Below, piece after piece: positions 9,011 to 16,665 of a stretch of DNA of 54,825 bases; positions within the stretch are counted from its first letter, which is position 1; every line of letters begins with the position of its first letter. The stretch covers positions 1-54,825 of the forward strand of contig JAPPNA010000053.1 in the NCBI GenBank assembly GCA_028873925.1, read 5' to 3'. Origin of the DNA: Bacteroidota bacterium. GTDB lineage: Bacteria > Bacteroidota > Rhodothermia > Rhodothermales > Bin80. The notes beneath the pieces are model-generated. The model did not search any database, was not told where the DNA came from, and was given only the letters and a program-made list of their open reading frames with translations. The translations under genes and the position numbers were made by a program.

Positions 9011-12000
9011 TGCCAGCGCAGTGGTATCGGTCGAGGAGCGTTGCCGTGTGGAGTCACAAAATTCAACGTTACCTCACTGCCCGCTGGAGCATTCAGCGGC
9101 CACTGCAGGATCCTGCGCGTCAAAAGGAGCAGACTTCGCCGTCCCAATTCATTGCCGGCGTGATCGACCGCAACTATCTCACCGGCAAACGGACCATCGG
9201 CAGTTTCCAGCAGAAGGGTGCCCCGAGACAATTGGGTTGCCGTGACGGCACTTGCGTCCTGTCCGGGGAGATAGGCACTCTGGACGCGAAGAGATACCAG
9301 TGCGACGCGCGATGAATCATCCGGCAGCGGCAGCAGGTCCGTGCGAATGTAACGCCGGGGGCGGCTTTTAAACTCGATCTGGGTCGCATAGGCACTCGGC
9401 CCCATGGACCGGTCCTCCCGCAGCGCATAGTGCACCTGCTGCGACTGACCCGGAGGCAGCGTAAACACCTTCGGATAGAACAGCAGTGCAGCGCCCAGGT
9501 CCTGTACCGCGGCCGTTGGTGTCTCCACCATGGCCTCAACACCCGTCCCCTCCTGAGCCTCCAGATAGCCAAAGACGGGATCTACGAGAACCTCCTGCGT
9601 TATCAGCGACGGATTTGACACGGAAAACGTGCCGAACGCGTGTTCGGGTGTCAGCAGCACCTGTCGCGGATAGATACTCAGCGACTGAGCACGGGTTACC
9701 CGCTGCGCGTCGTCCGCGCTCACAAACGTTCCCCCGGGACCCGTCGTAACCGGGCGGGCGGTGTCTACCACAGTGGCAAATACAGGCACCCAATAGGGCT
9801 CCCGAACCTCCCCCGACTCAACAGTTACTTCCAGGGTGCCCGAATAGCGGCCGGGCGCAGCACCGCGTAAATCAAGATTGCCACCGATGTTCAGAACGGT
9901 GCACCGATCCGTGGCCGCCCGCAGCGATATTCTGGCACGATCACTGCGTAGAGCCTCTACGGAAGGGGCCAGGCAGGATTCGGACATCGTCCACTGAGGC
10001 CGTAGCCGAACCGAGCCGTCTCCATCCTGATTCCGCAGTGTACCCCCGGTAAGGCTGATATCCACATCCAAATCCTCGTCCGCGGCAAATATCATGCGTC
10101 CGAGATGGTAGGATCCGCCCGCCTTCGTTGCCATCGTGCCGGTCATGGGATCCAACATGACTTCGCTCCCCGCGGATTGCTCACCGAACTGCACGGCCAC
10201 CGTATTTACGGTTATGTCAAACTCGGCCGGAAACGGTGCCACATGCACCCGCACAACTGCGGCGGCCGGATCCGAATAGCGGGAACCTACGCGATAGACG
10301 TATTCATACACATAGGGGGCCGCCAGCGTGTCCGGCACATCAAACATCGGAGTGCGGACGAGCGCTGATGAGAGCCGCTCCAGATCCCGTGCGGCGTGTT
10401 GCGCAAGCCACCGGTAGTTGAACGGCTGCATCGGATCCGCTCTTCCGGATGGCTCATCACACTGCGGCTGCACCGGAAAATCCACGCTGCCGACATATAC
10501 GTAGTAATCCAGGCCTTTACAGGAAAGTTCAATCTGACCCCGCTCACGCACCCGTATCCTGATGTCCGCACTGCTGGAACCGATATGCGCATCGGTAACC
10601 GTCAGTGTATAGGCATACTCTTTGTCTTCTTCGACCCGGTTGGGCACATTAAAGGTCGGCGACAGCATGTCCGGGTGACTGAGCAGATCCAGGTTTGCAC
10701 CATACCAGACAAACTCGTACGCGGTACCGCCGGATACCGCACAGTTGATCAGCAGATCCGGCTCTCCCGCGTAGGTTTCAAGAAACTCGGGACAGCTGAC
10801 TGCAGGCGGCTTCCTGTTCAGCACTGTAACTGTCCAGGGCATACCGGCCGTACACACCCCCTCACCATCGGGGCAGAATTCAACTTGGTAGGTAAAGGTC
10901 GTGTCGGATTCCACCTCTGGAGCCGCGAGCGTCGTCTGCGTGAGCTTAGGCGCGGCCGGACCTGTTGGGCCGCGCCATCGGACATGATGCCCTGCGGGCA
11001 CGCGGCAATCCAGGGGTCGCTGTTCCAATTCCTCCAGCGTCATCGGCGGGCAGTAGGCTTCGCTATCGGCATCGGTGTGAGCGCGAACTTGCACGGTCAC
11101 CCGGTGGCGCGCCTCGTGCTGATCGGTGCGCATGCTCACGACATAGTGAAACATGGTGTCCTGTCGGACCCGAGGTGCCGTGAAGGTGGGCGATGCCCTA
11201 TGGGTCGCGCTTAGCGGACCGGTCGAAGTGCCCCACAGTCCGGTCCAGATGTAAGCGGCAGCGCCCTGAGCCGGGGTGTCACATCTCAGCATAGTCGAGG
11301 CGCCAGCGTCCACCGTCACATGCTCGGGGCACATTAACTGTGGTCCGCGCGCATTGACGACTACGGTGATGTGTCTCAGCGTGGTCTGCTGCGTTTGGCG
11401 CGAGATAACTGCCAGGGTCAGCGGCACGGTCAGTGACGACTGACCGTAAGGCAGCAGCGGTGCCATAATCGTGGGATTGGGCGCATTGACCGGGTACAGT
11501 GTGACGGGTCCGCCGCCGGTCCATGTGTATTGCAAGGTGTTATCGATTATGGGTCCCGCTAAGCGGCACTGTATGGATGCGTGCGCTCCCTCCTGCAGAT
11601 GTACTGAGGCTGGACATTGCAATTGAGGCGGAGCAATGGTTTCGCCATCCGGACACTGCAGGCAGCCGGGCCTGACTGTTACGCGGACCACCGCCTCACC
11701 CAAGAACTGACCATCCACCGTGTGTACGACCATCGTATACACGATGTCCAGAGGTTGCGCCAATTCTGTGGGCGCAGAAAAGACCGGCGTTTGCACCGCC
11801 GGACTGCTGAGCAGACCCAGGTGGCCCGCATCGGCACTCATCCAGCGATACACAAACCCACTCTCCCCTTCTGCGTCAATTGCGCACTGTATCGGCGCGT
11901 TTGCGCCCGCCCGCACCTGCAGATCGTCGCAGACTATTGAACGCACAATCTGTGCCTTGAGGGGTACCGCAAGCGCAGCACACACCAGGAGCAGCAACCG

Positions 12001-12015
12001 GACTTGTAGGCGCAT
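9007..12015 (-). CDS. Secreted protein: six Ig/PKD-like repeats, DUF4402-like and PapD-like parts
   Basis: A 1002-residue exported protein (signal peptide about 1-21 ending in LKA). Six repeats of roughly 95 residues follow up to about residue 600. Most start with a CP pair and carry a second Cys about 17 residues later, a Y.W or F.W core and a ..V.V.V end, which reads as Ig/PKD/REJ-like modules each with a disulfide. Residues about 600-735 resemble DUF4402, a pilin-like family: a VQFGEQSAG start, a GG.L..RGAAPGRYSGTLEVTV end and a Cys pair. From about 780 the sequence looks like a pilus-assembly chaperone N-domain: SIYPRQVLLTP, F.V.NPS and YPKVFTLPPGQSQQV. A second sandwich completes the C-terminus. 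The function is probably that of a surface structural subunit or adhesin carrying its own chaperone-like part (inference). It lies between the TPR lipoprotein (4-nt gap) and the usher-like gene (4-nt overlap). Confidence 0.6.
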   Translation of the reverse strand: MRLQVRLLLLVCAALAVPLKAQIVRSIVCDDLQVRAGANAPIQCAIDAEGESGFVYRWMSADAGHLGLLSSPAVQTPVFSAPTELAQPLDIVYTMVVHTVDGQFLGEAVVRVTVRPGCLQCPDGETIAPPQLQCPASVHLQEGAHASIQCRLAGPIIDNTLQYTWTGGGPVTLYPVNAPNPTIMAPLLPYGQSSLTVPLTLAVISRQTQQTTLRHITVVVNARGPQLMCPEHVTVDAGASTMLRCDTPAQGAAAYIWTGLWGTSTGPLSATHRASPTFTAPRVRQDTMFHYVVSMRTDQHEARHRVTVQVRAHTDADSEAYCPPMTLEELEQRPLDCRVPAGHHVRWRGPTGPAAPKLTQTTLAAPEVESDTTFTYQVEFCPDGEGVCTAGMPWTVTVLNRKPPAVSCPEFLETYAGEPDLLINCAVSGGTAYEFVWYGANLDLLSHPDMLSPTFNVPNRVEEDKEYAYTLTVTDAHIGSSSADIRIRVRERGQIELSCKGLDYYVYVGSVDFPVQPQCDEPSGRADPMQPFNYRWLAQHAARDLERLSSALVRTPMFDVPDTLAAPYVYEYVYRVGSRYSDPAAAVVRVHVAPFPAEFDITVNTVAVQFGEQSAGSEVMLDPMTGTMATKAGGSYHLGRMIFAADEDLDVDISLTGGTLRNQDGDGSVRLRPQWTMSESCLAPSVEALRSDRARISLRAATDRCTVLNIGGNLDLRGAAPGRYSGTLEVTVESGEVREPYWVPVFATVVDTARPVTTGPGGTFVSADDAQRVTRAQSLSIYPRQVLLTPEHAFGTFSVSNPSLITQEVLVDPVFGYLEAQEGTGVEAMVETPTAAVQDLGAALLFYPKVFTLPPGQSQQVHYALREDRSMGPSAYATQIEFKSRPRRYIRTDLLPLPDDSSRVALVSLRVQSAYLPGQDASAVTATQLSRGTLLLETADGPFAGEIVAVDHAGNELGRRSLLLLTRRILQWPLNAPAGSEVTLNFVTPHGNAPRPIPLRWQ

Positions 12016-12019
12016 ATCG

Positions 12020-13501
12020 TCACCGGGGCACGCTCCTGTAGCGGGTCAGGAAGACCTGAGCCTTATCTGTTTCGCCAATTCGGCGATACAAATTGCCCAT
12101 AAGCGACAGGTAGGTACGCTGCTGCTCCGGGGTAAGCACATCGAAGACTTCTTCAATCTGCGGCTCCAGTTGCCGGGCCTGCCGCGGGTTGCCGCGGGTG
12201 AGCTTGAGAGCTTCTATATAGGCCGCACCCGCGTAGCGGCTTTCCAACTTCGGCACCATCAGGAGGTACGCAAACGCTATCGCTGAAGATCCGTCCTGCT
12301 GATGCTGCATGCCTCGCTGGAACAGCATACTGCCATAGGTCTCCTGCAGGTGCGCCGGAAATTCCTCATACGGCATCCGTTCGGCCGCACGGGTCCGGGC
12401 CCACAGTATCTGCAGCGAGTCAAGCGACGAATCATACTCTTCAAGCTGCCAGGTGAGAATCGCTGCATTGTAATTCGCTTCCAGGCGCGCCGGGGATGTC
12501 TGAAGCTGCCTGATCAGGGCGTAAAGTCCATTTCGTGCGTCCAAGGGTTGAGCTGCCGCCAGGGTAAGCAGGCTGTCAAAAGCCAGACGATGCTCAAAAT
12601 GATCCCCATCCCACCGCGCCCAGTCCTGCTCACGAACGGCGTAGACGTACTGGGTTGAATCTGTTGCGTAGGTAATGGCTTGCGCCAATGACTGCCGCAC
12701 GCCTCCTCCATTGCGATCCTTTACAAAAACACTGTAGGCCCGTTGGTAATAGTTGAACAGCGTCAAACTGTCGGGCGGCGGTGCTTCGGCGGTAAAGGCC
12801 AGACGCGCATCGTCCAGCACGACCGTGGCGGCCTGCAACCACGCCAGACCACTGGCCTCATAATCCTGTAGGGTGTCCAGCACGACCGCCATGTCAGCCC
12901 ACAGCACATGCTGATCCGCATTGAGCTCAAGCAGTCCCCGCAGCGTCCGCAGTGTTGCCTCCCACTGGTGCTGAAGCTGATATCGCTGTGCCAGGAATCT
13001 GTAGACGCGAGAGAGCTGAAAACGCGCGTCTTCATGAAACGGATTGTGCTGCAGCGCCGCCTCATAAAGCCGCTGCGCCTCGTCCAGCAGCGCCAGCGCC
13101 TGCACGCTGTCCTGCCGCGCCTGAGCTTGCGCCGCAGCGGATACCGTTCGCATTGCGCGATCGAGCGTGGTGGTGTCGGCCTCGGACCCACCAGATCCCT
13201 CTAATGGGCCCCTGCCGTGCTGCAGAATAAGCAGGCTGTCCAGCCGGATCTGAACTTGGTGCCCAACCGAGTAATGCTCGGAGGCCTGCCGCTCAGCCGC
13301 GGCGGCCACGAAGGTGCTGTCGTAGGATTCTGCCACCTGCGCAACAACCAGCGAATCCACACCGGGCAATGGAGCCGTCACGATAGGAACTGCGCTGGGC
13401 GCTGCGACAGATTCTTCAACAGGCGGCACCTCCACTACCCGCGACGAGCTGCAGCCTGCACCGATGACGAGAATTCCGATTAATGCTAACGCGCGAATCA
13501 T
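12020..13501 (-). CDS. TPR-containing lipoprotein
   Basis: A 493-residue protein with a lipoprotein signal (VIGAGC; lipidated Cys17). A Pro/Val/Ala-rich tether follows. Residues about 110-260 contain helical pairs of the TPR type, for example ALLDEAQRLYEAALQHNPFHEDARFQLSRVY read in part, and further helical repeats run to the C-terminus (ERMPYEEFPAHLQE, PRQARQLEPQIEEVF). Such lipoproteins often scaffold envelope machines. It should be anchored in the periplasm, either at the inner or the outer membrane. It is the fifth gene of the operon, 12 nt after the second ExbD-like gene and 4 nt before the Ig-repeat protein. No enzymatic motif was seen. I infer an assembly or stabilising role for the usher-like complex, comparable to pilotin or scaffold lipoproteins of other secretion systems. 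Confidence 0.65.
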   Translation of the reverse strand: MIRALALIGILVIGAGCSSSRVVEVPPVEESVAAPSAVPIVTAPLPGVDSLVVAQVAESYDSTFVAAAAERQASEHYSVGHQVQIRLDSLLILQHGRGPLEGSGGSEADTTTLDRAMRTVSAAAQAQARQDSVQALALLDEAQRLYEAALQHNPFHEDARFQLSRVYRFLAQRYQLQHQWEATLRTLRGLLELNADQHVLWADMAVVLDTLQDYEASGLAWLQAATVVLDDARLAFTAEAPPPDSLTLFNYYQRAYSVFVKDRNGGGVRQSLAQAITYATDSTQYVYAVREQDWARWDGDHFEHRLAFDSLLTLAAAQPLDARNGLYALIRQLQTSPARLEANYNAAILTWQLEEYDSSLDSLQILWARTRAAERMPYEEFPAHLQETYGSMLFQRGMQHQQDGSSAIAFAYLLMVPKLESRYAGAAYIEALKLTRGNPRQARQLEPQIEEVFDVLTPEQQRTYLSLMGNLYRRIGETDKAQVFLTRYRSVPR

Positions 13502-13513
13502 TTCCAGCGTCCT

Positions 13514-13894
13514 TTATTCGGCCCGAACGATGAATACCGCCTGCCGACCGGCCTGCTGCACGATCAGATTGACATCCAACACGCGTTTGGCGGATACCGC
13601 ATGATCGGCGACGATTTCCACGGCTTGGCCTTCATCACTGGCCACAACCATGGCAAAGAGCTGCTGGGGGGTGATCACGGCTGATTCCTGTCCTGTAAGC
13701 CCCTCCCGGGACTGCGGTGACTTGACCAGCAGCACCCCATCGGCGGTGAGTGCAATTTGGAGCGGCAGCATCATATTGGCGCTCTCTTCAACTTCCACAC
13801 TGGTTGGCGGCTCCACATCAAATTCCGGCATGATGCTTACCGCTGCCAGCCCGGCCAGCAGAATCAGAATGATGTCCACCAATGATTCGTCCAT
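13514..13894 (-). CDS. ExbD/TolR-like protein (second copy)
   Basis: A 126-residue protein with one N-terminal membrane helix that begins LVDIILILLAGL. Asp7 sits exactly where ExbD and TolR carry the protonatable Asp of their LVDVMLVLL-type motif. The periplasmic part contains ALTADGVLLV, ITPQQLFAMV, VEIVADHAVSAKRVLDV and a final QQAGRQAVFIV, the usual order of the ExbD/TolR fold (beta-strand, helix, strand with D, helix, strand). The length is near the family norm of about 140. The gene starts 3 nt after the TonB-like gene and is followed 12 nt later by the TPR lipoprotein. Together with the ExbB-like protein at the operon end it should form a proton-driven motor. A second, more divergent ExbD-like gene lies two genes upstream; the pair may form a heterodimer inside the channel (inference). 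Confidence 0.72.
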   Translation of the reverse strand: MDESLVDIILILLAGLAAVSIMPEFDVEPPTSVEVEESANMMLPLQIALTADGVLLVKSPQSREGLTGQESAVITPQQLFAMVVASDEGQAVEIVADHAVSAKRVLDVNLIVQQAGRQAVFIVRAE

Positions 13895-13897
13895 GTA

Positions 13898-14875
13898 TCA
13901 CTTGCGCTGCGTACTCCACCAATCCAGGAATAGGCCGTAAAAGGCTTGAGCTTCGTCACTTTCGGGTGAAAAATCTTCGCTTTCCACCGCAATGACGACA
14001 TTGGCGGCATTGCGGCGGGCCGTTCCCATTTGGAAGTAGCTGGTCGCACGGCGCACACGTGGCCTTACAAAGAAATACAGATCCGTGCCTTCAATCAGTA
14101 CAATCCGCACTTCCCCGTTGGTTCGCGCCAGCAAGAACTGCAGTTCGTACGATGAGTCAGCGGTTCGGCCAATAGCCCGTGCCGTAGCCACATCCTTGTC
14201 GGTGCCCATTACGGATCGGATTACCGGGTCCAGATCCGCCGGATTGCTGCGAATCCACGCAGCCAGGGAGTCATCAAAGGAGACCTCCTGAAAATCCTCG
14301 GCCTTAACAGGCAGCGGACGCGTCCCTGCGCGCAACACCAGTTCATTTGCCCCATAGGCTCCGGTAGCGTTGTCCAGTGCGCGGGGGCTGCCGCCAGTCT
14401 CCGCTCCCGGTTGAATCAGGCTGGGCACGCGGCGTGAAGAGACATTGCTTTGCAGGTTTGCGTTCTGACGGCTCACGCGTTGATTCCGATCTTCTTCGCT
14501 CTCCAGGAATCCGAGGTCGAATTCTTCCACTTCCAGGTTCCTGGGCGACCGGGACGCGGCTTCCAGCTGCTCGTTTGGGGCGTGGGATTCTTCCTGCACC
14601 CCGAACGCTTCCGCCAGCAGGGCGGCGACCTGCTCGTTGGACAGGACTTCTTCCGCCGGTGCCGTCGGCTCAGTGATTTCGGCGGGTTGATCCGGCTCCG
14701 GAGTCGCGATGTCCAAGGGCTGCGTTACGATAGGCAGCAGGTACATCTGTTCCCGCATTACTTCCGACTGCCCTTCCTGCGGTAACGGAATCAGGGTCAG
14801 CACACCAAACAGCAGCACAAGGAGGACCCCGAAGGTAATCCATTCCCTGAACCGCATTCGCAATTGGTCGGCCAT
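13898..14875 (-). CDS. TonB-like single-pass membrane protein (architecture only)
   Basis: A 325-residue protein with a short cytoplasmic N-terminus, one membrane helix at about 12-31 (ITFGVLLVLLFGVLTLIPL) and a long periplasmic region. The first periplasmic part is rich in Pro, Glu and Ala (PEPDQPAEITEPTAP), like the extended TonB linker. A compact C-terminal domain of roughly 130 residues follows, with YELQFLLARTNGEVRIVLIEG and DLYFFVRPRVRR. I do not recognise the classical TonB C-terminal motif (YP..A....GV.G), so the name rests on topology and on the position between two ExbD-like genes (7 nt and 3 nt gaps). It may be the periplasm-spanning arm that links the ExbB/ExbD-like motor to the usher-like protein. 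GspC-, TolA- or LptC-like linkers would be alternatives. Confidence 0.45.
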   Translation of the reverse strand: MADQLRMRFREWITFGVLLVLLFGVLTLIPLPQEGQSEVMREQMYLLPIVTQPLDIATPEPDQPAEITEPTAPAEEVLSNEQVAALLAEAFGVQEESHAPNEQLEAASRSPRNLEVEEFDLGFLESEEDRNQRVSRQNANLQSNVSSRRVPSLIQPGAETGGSPRALDNATGAYGANELVLRAGTRPLPVKAEDFQEVSFDDSLAAWIRSNPADLDPVIRSVMGTDKDVATARAIGRTADSSYELQFLLARTNGEVRIVLIEGTDLYFFVRPRVRRATSYFQMGTARRNAANVVIAVESEDFSPESDEAQAFYGLFLDWWSTQRK

Positions 14876-14882
14876 TATCCCC

Positions 14883-15272
14883 CTACGACCCTCCGGCTAC
14901 ACTGCAGGACAAACCTTCGGCCAAACACAAATCCAGCAGCGAAACCATCTGCTGCAGAGTCGACCCGCCCTGGGGTGAGAGCACCAGCAGGCTGCCGGGC
15001 CTCTCCGTTTTTACGCGCCGCATACAGGCCCGCGCCTCCGACACGTTCGTAGAAGTGCAGAACACCTCTTGGTCCGACTGGCGCAGCAGCATGACCTGCA
15101 TCCGCTCGTCAAAATGCACCTCATAGATCACGGGCGCAGATTCCGACTGTTCCGTCTCCTGCGGCAGGGGCACCTGCAGCCTTGGCATCTGCTCTGTCAG
15201 CAGGAAGAACGCAGCCAGCAGGATAAATCCCAAGTCTATAAACAACTGCAAGTCAGCCTGACCTTCTCGCAT
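14883..15272 (-). CDS. ExbD/TolR-like protein (first copy)
   Basis: A 129-residue protein with one N-terminal membrane helix, LFIDLGFILLAAFFLLTE. Asp13 occupies the position of the conserved Asp in ExbD/TolR/MotB. The periplasmic part is shorter and more divergent than usual, but keeps VIYEVHFDE, an AR.C.RRVK helix and a terminal helix plus strand. It has four periplasmic Cys residues (in VFC, ARAC, DLC and LSC), unlike the second copy at 13514, so disulfides are possible. It is the second gene of the operon, 9 nt after the secreted protein at 15282 and 7 nt before the TonB-like gene. With its paralogue it would supply a heteromeric ExbD-like stator part (inference). Confidence 0.6.
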   Translation of the reverse strand: MREGQADLQLFIDLGFILLAAFFLLTEQMPRLQVPLPQETEQSESAPVIYEVHFDERMQVMLLRQSDQEVFCTSTNVSEARACMRRVKTERPGSLLVLSPQGGSTLQQMVSLLDLCLAEGLSCSVAGGS

Positions 15273-15281
15273 GCCGATTGC

Positions 15282-15980
15282 CTAGTTGCAGGATCGCGAG
15301 ACCACTTTTCCATCCGCCGTCCAGTTTTCAACGACGACGCACCCGTCATAATCAAGGTAGGAACGCACGGTAGGCTCCGAGAACATTTCAACGAGCATAG
15401 ACTCTGAAGGCGGCGCGATGCACCGGGTGGCATTCGGCACAAATGTAAGGCGCTCGCTATCGTACCCCCAGATGGTGATATTCACCTCTTCATTCTGCTG
15501 CCGCACATACATCTCCAGCGGTCCAGAGGAATAGTAGGCCCCCAGGGTGCGCAGCACCGAACCCGCCATGGCCTTACGCGCATTTTCCTCCATCTCTGCT
15601 TCCTCGGTAACTACCGCGCTTTGCCCACGCACCGTTTGCAGGCGATAGTCCTCTTCAAGATTGAGTGCAGACAATCGGCTGAGCAGGTCCTGAGGCAGGG
15701 TAGCACTGAGCAGGAACTGGTCTCGGTTCGGCTCCAGCACAAGCAGATCATTGATCCCGAAGCCATCTTGGGTAACATCCAGAAACACAGCTGATGTGTA
15801 CGAATCATTCTCCGGGAAAAGGATCTGATCTTCCAGAACTTGCCGGATAAACTCCAGATCGTACACCTCGGCTGCCGGCATCACCCTTTGACTCACATCC
15901 GCTTCCTGATCTTGCCCGTAAGCCGCTCCGGCAAACGGGAGCATGGAGGCGATAATCAGCGTTGCGCGGGATGATTGCAT
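15282..15980 (-). CDS. Secreted protein of unknown function, first gene of the usher/ExbBD operon
   Basis: A 232-residue protein with a Sec signal peptide (hydrophobic core LIIASMLPFAGAA, cleavage near AYG-Q at 22). The mature part has no motif that I recognise. It is acidic, has two Cys near the end (TRCIAPPS and YDGCVV) plus a final RSC, and carries YLDYDGCVVVENWTADGKVV, which could be a beta-rich domain. It opens the operon, so its promoter should lie just upstream, in an A/T-richer stretch near 15985-16020. The gene is separated from the ExbD-like gene by 9 nt. A periplasmic adaptor or a minor subunit of the surface structure is conceivable, but no evidence decides this. Confidence 0.6.
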   Translation of the reverse strand: MQSSRATLIIASMLPFAGAAYGQDQEADVSQRVMPAAEVYDLEFIRQVLEDQILFPENDSYTSAVFLDVTQDGFGINDLLVLEPNRDQFLLSATLPQDLLSRLSALNLEEDYRLQTVRGQSAVVTEEAEMEENARKAMAGSVLRTLGAYYSSGPLEMYVRQQNEEVNITIWGYDSERLTFVPNATRCIAPPSESMLVEMFSEPTVRSYLDYDGCVVVENWTADGKVVSRSCN

Positions 15981-16665
15981 TTGCCTTATACGGTGTTCGC
16001 CTCAATATACGTTATACCGCCTGTGCCTAGCCCTGCATAGGGACTGCGCAGTGCGCTGCGGGATTCGGATGCCGGGCATAGTTCCCGGGTGCCGGATCAC
16101 CAATTATGGATTTGCAGCAGTCTGCATTGACCGCCCGGTCGGACCTGGCGGTTTCAGACCCGGGTTGCACAGCTTCTCCCGCGCCCATCTCTGCTTCCCG
16201 TTGCAATTTCAGTGCCAGGTGGGATGACATGCGGGACGGACTGAGATTATCGGATTCGGGCGGTTCCGTCCCGTTTCGTAACGCTCCGATAGCACATCGC
16301 ATGAGGCCACTGCCAGGTTCTGGTGCCGCATGGTTGTATTCCGCACCTGCAATCACGGGCGGTACATGTCGGGTGCGTCATGTTCTACGCCAGCCCGCCG
16401 GGACGGTTCGACCGGCATTGTTGCCAACCGACATCAGGTGGGGATATCAATACGCGGTGTCCCGGCCCCGGTCCAAGCGCATCCGGATAGATTGCGCGCA
16501 CCCACCCGGTCAACTCAGCAGTTATACATCCCTCGCCACCGGCCAGTGCTCCGGTCCTCGGAGCCACCTCCGGGGTCGGCAGCTTTACCCCATTGAAATT
16601 TCAGAGAATTGCTCCGCACAGGGCGGCTTTATAAACTGCTGCTCCCCTGACGTTTGGGATGCCGG
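15981..16665. other. Gap of about 680 bp without a supported gene
   Basis: The longest open frame (plus strand, 16106-16690) is rich in Ser, Arg, Pro and Cys, lacks motifs and runs into the 3' end of the ATPase gene on the other strand, so I do not accept it. The promoter of the leftward operon must be near 15990-16050; I could not identify a convincing -35/-10 pair. Confidence 0.4.
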
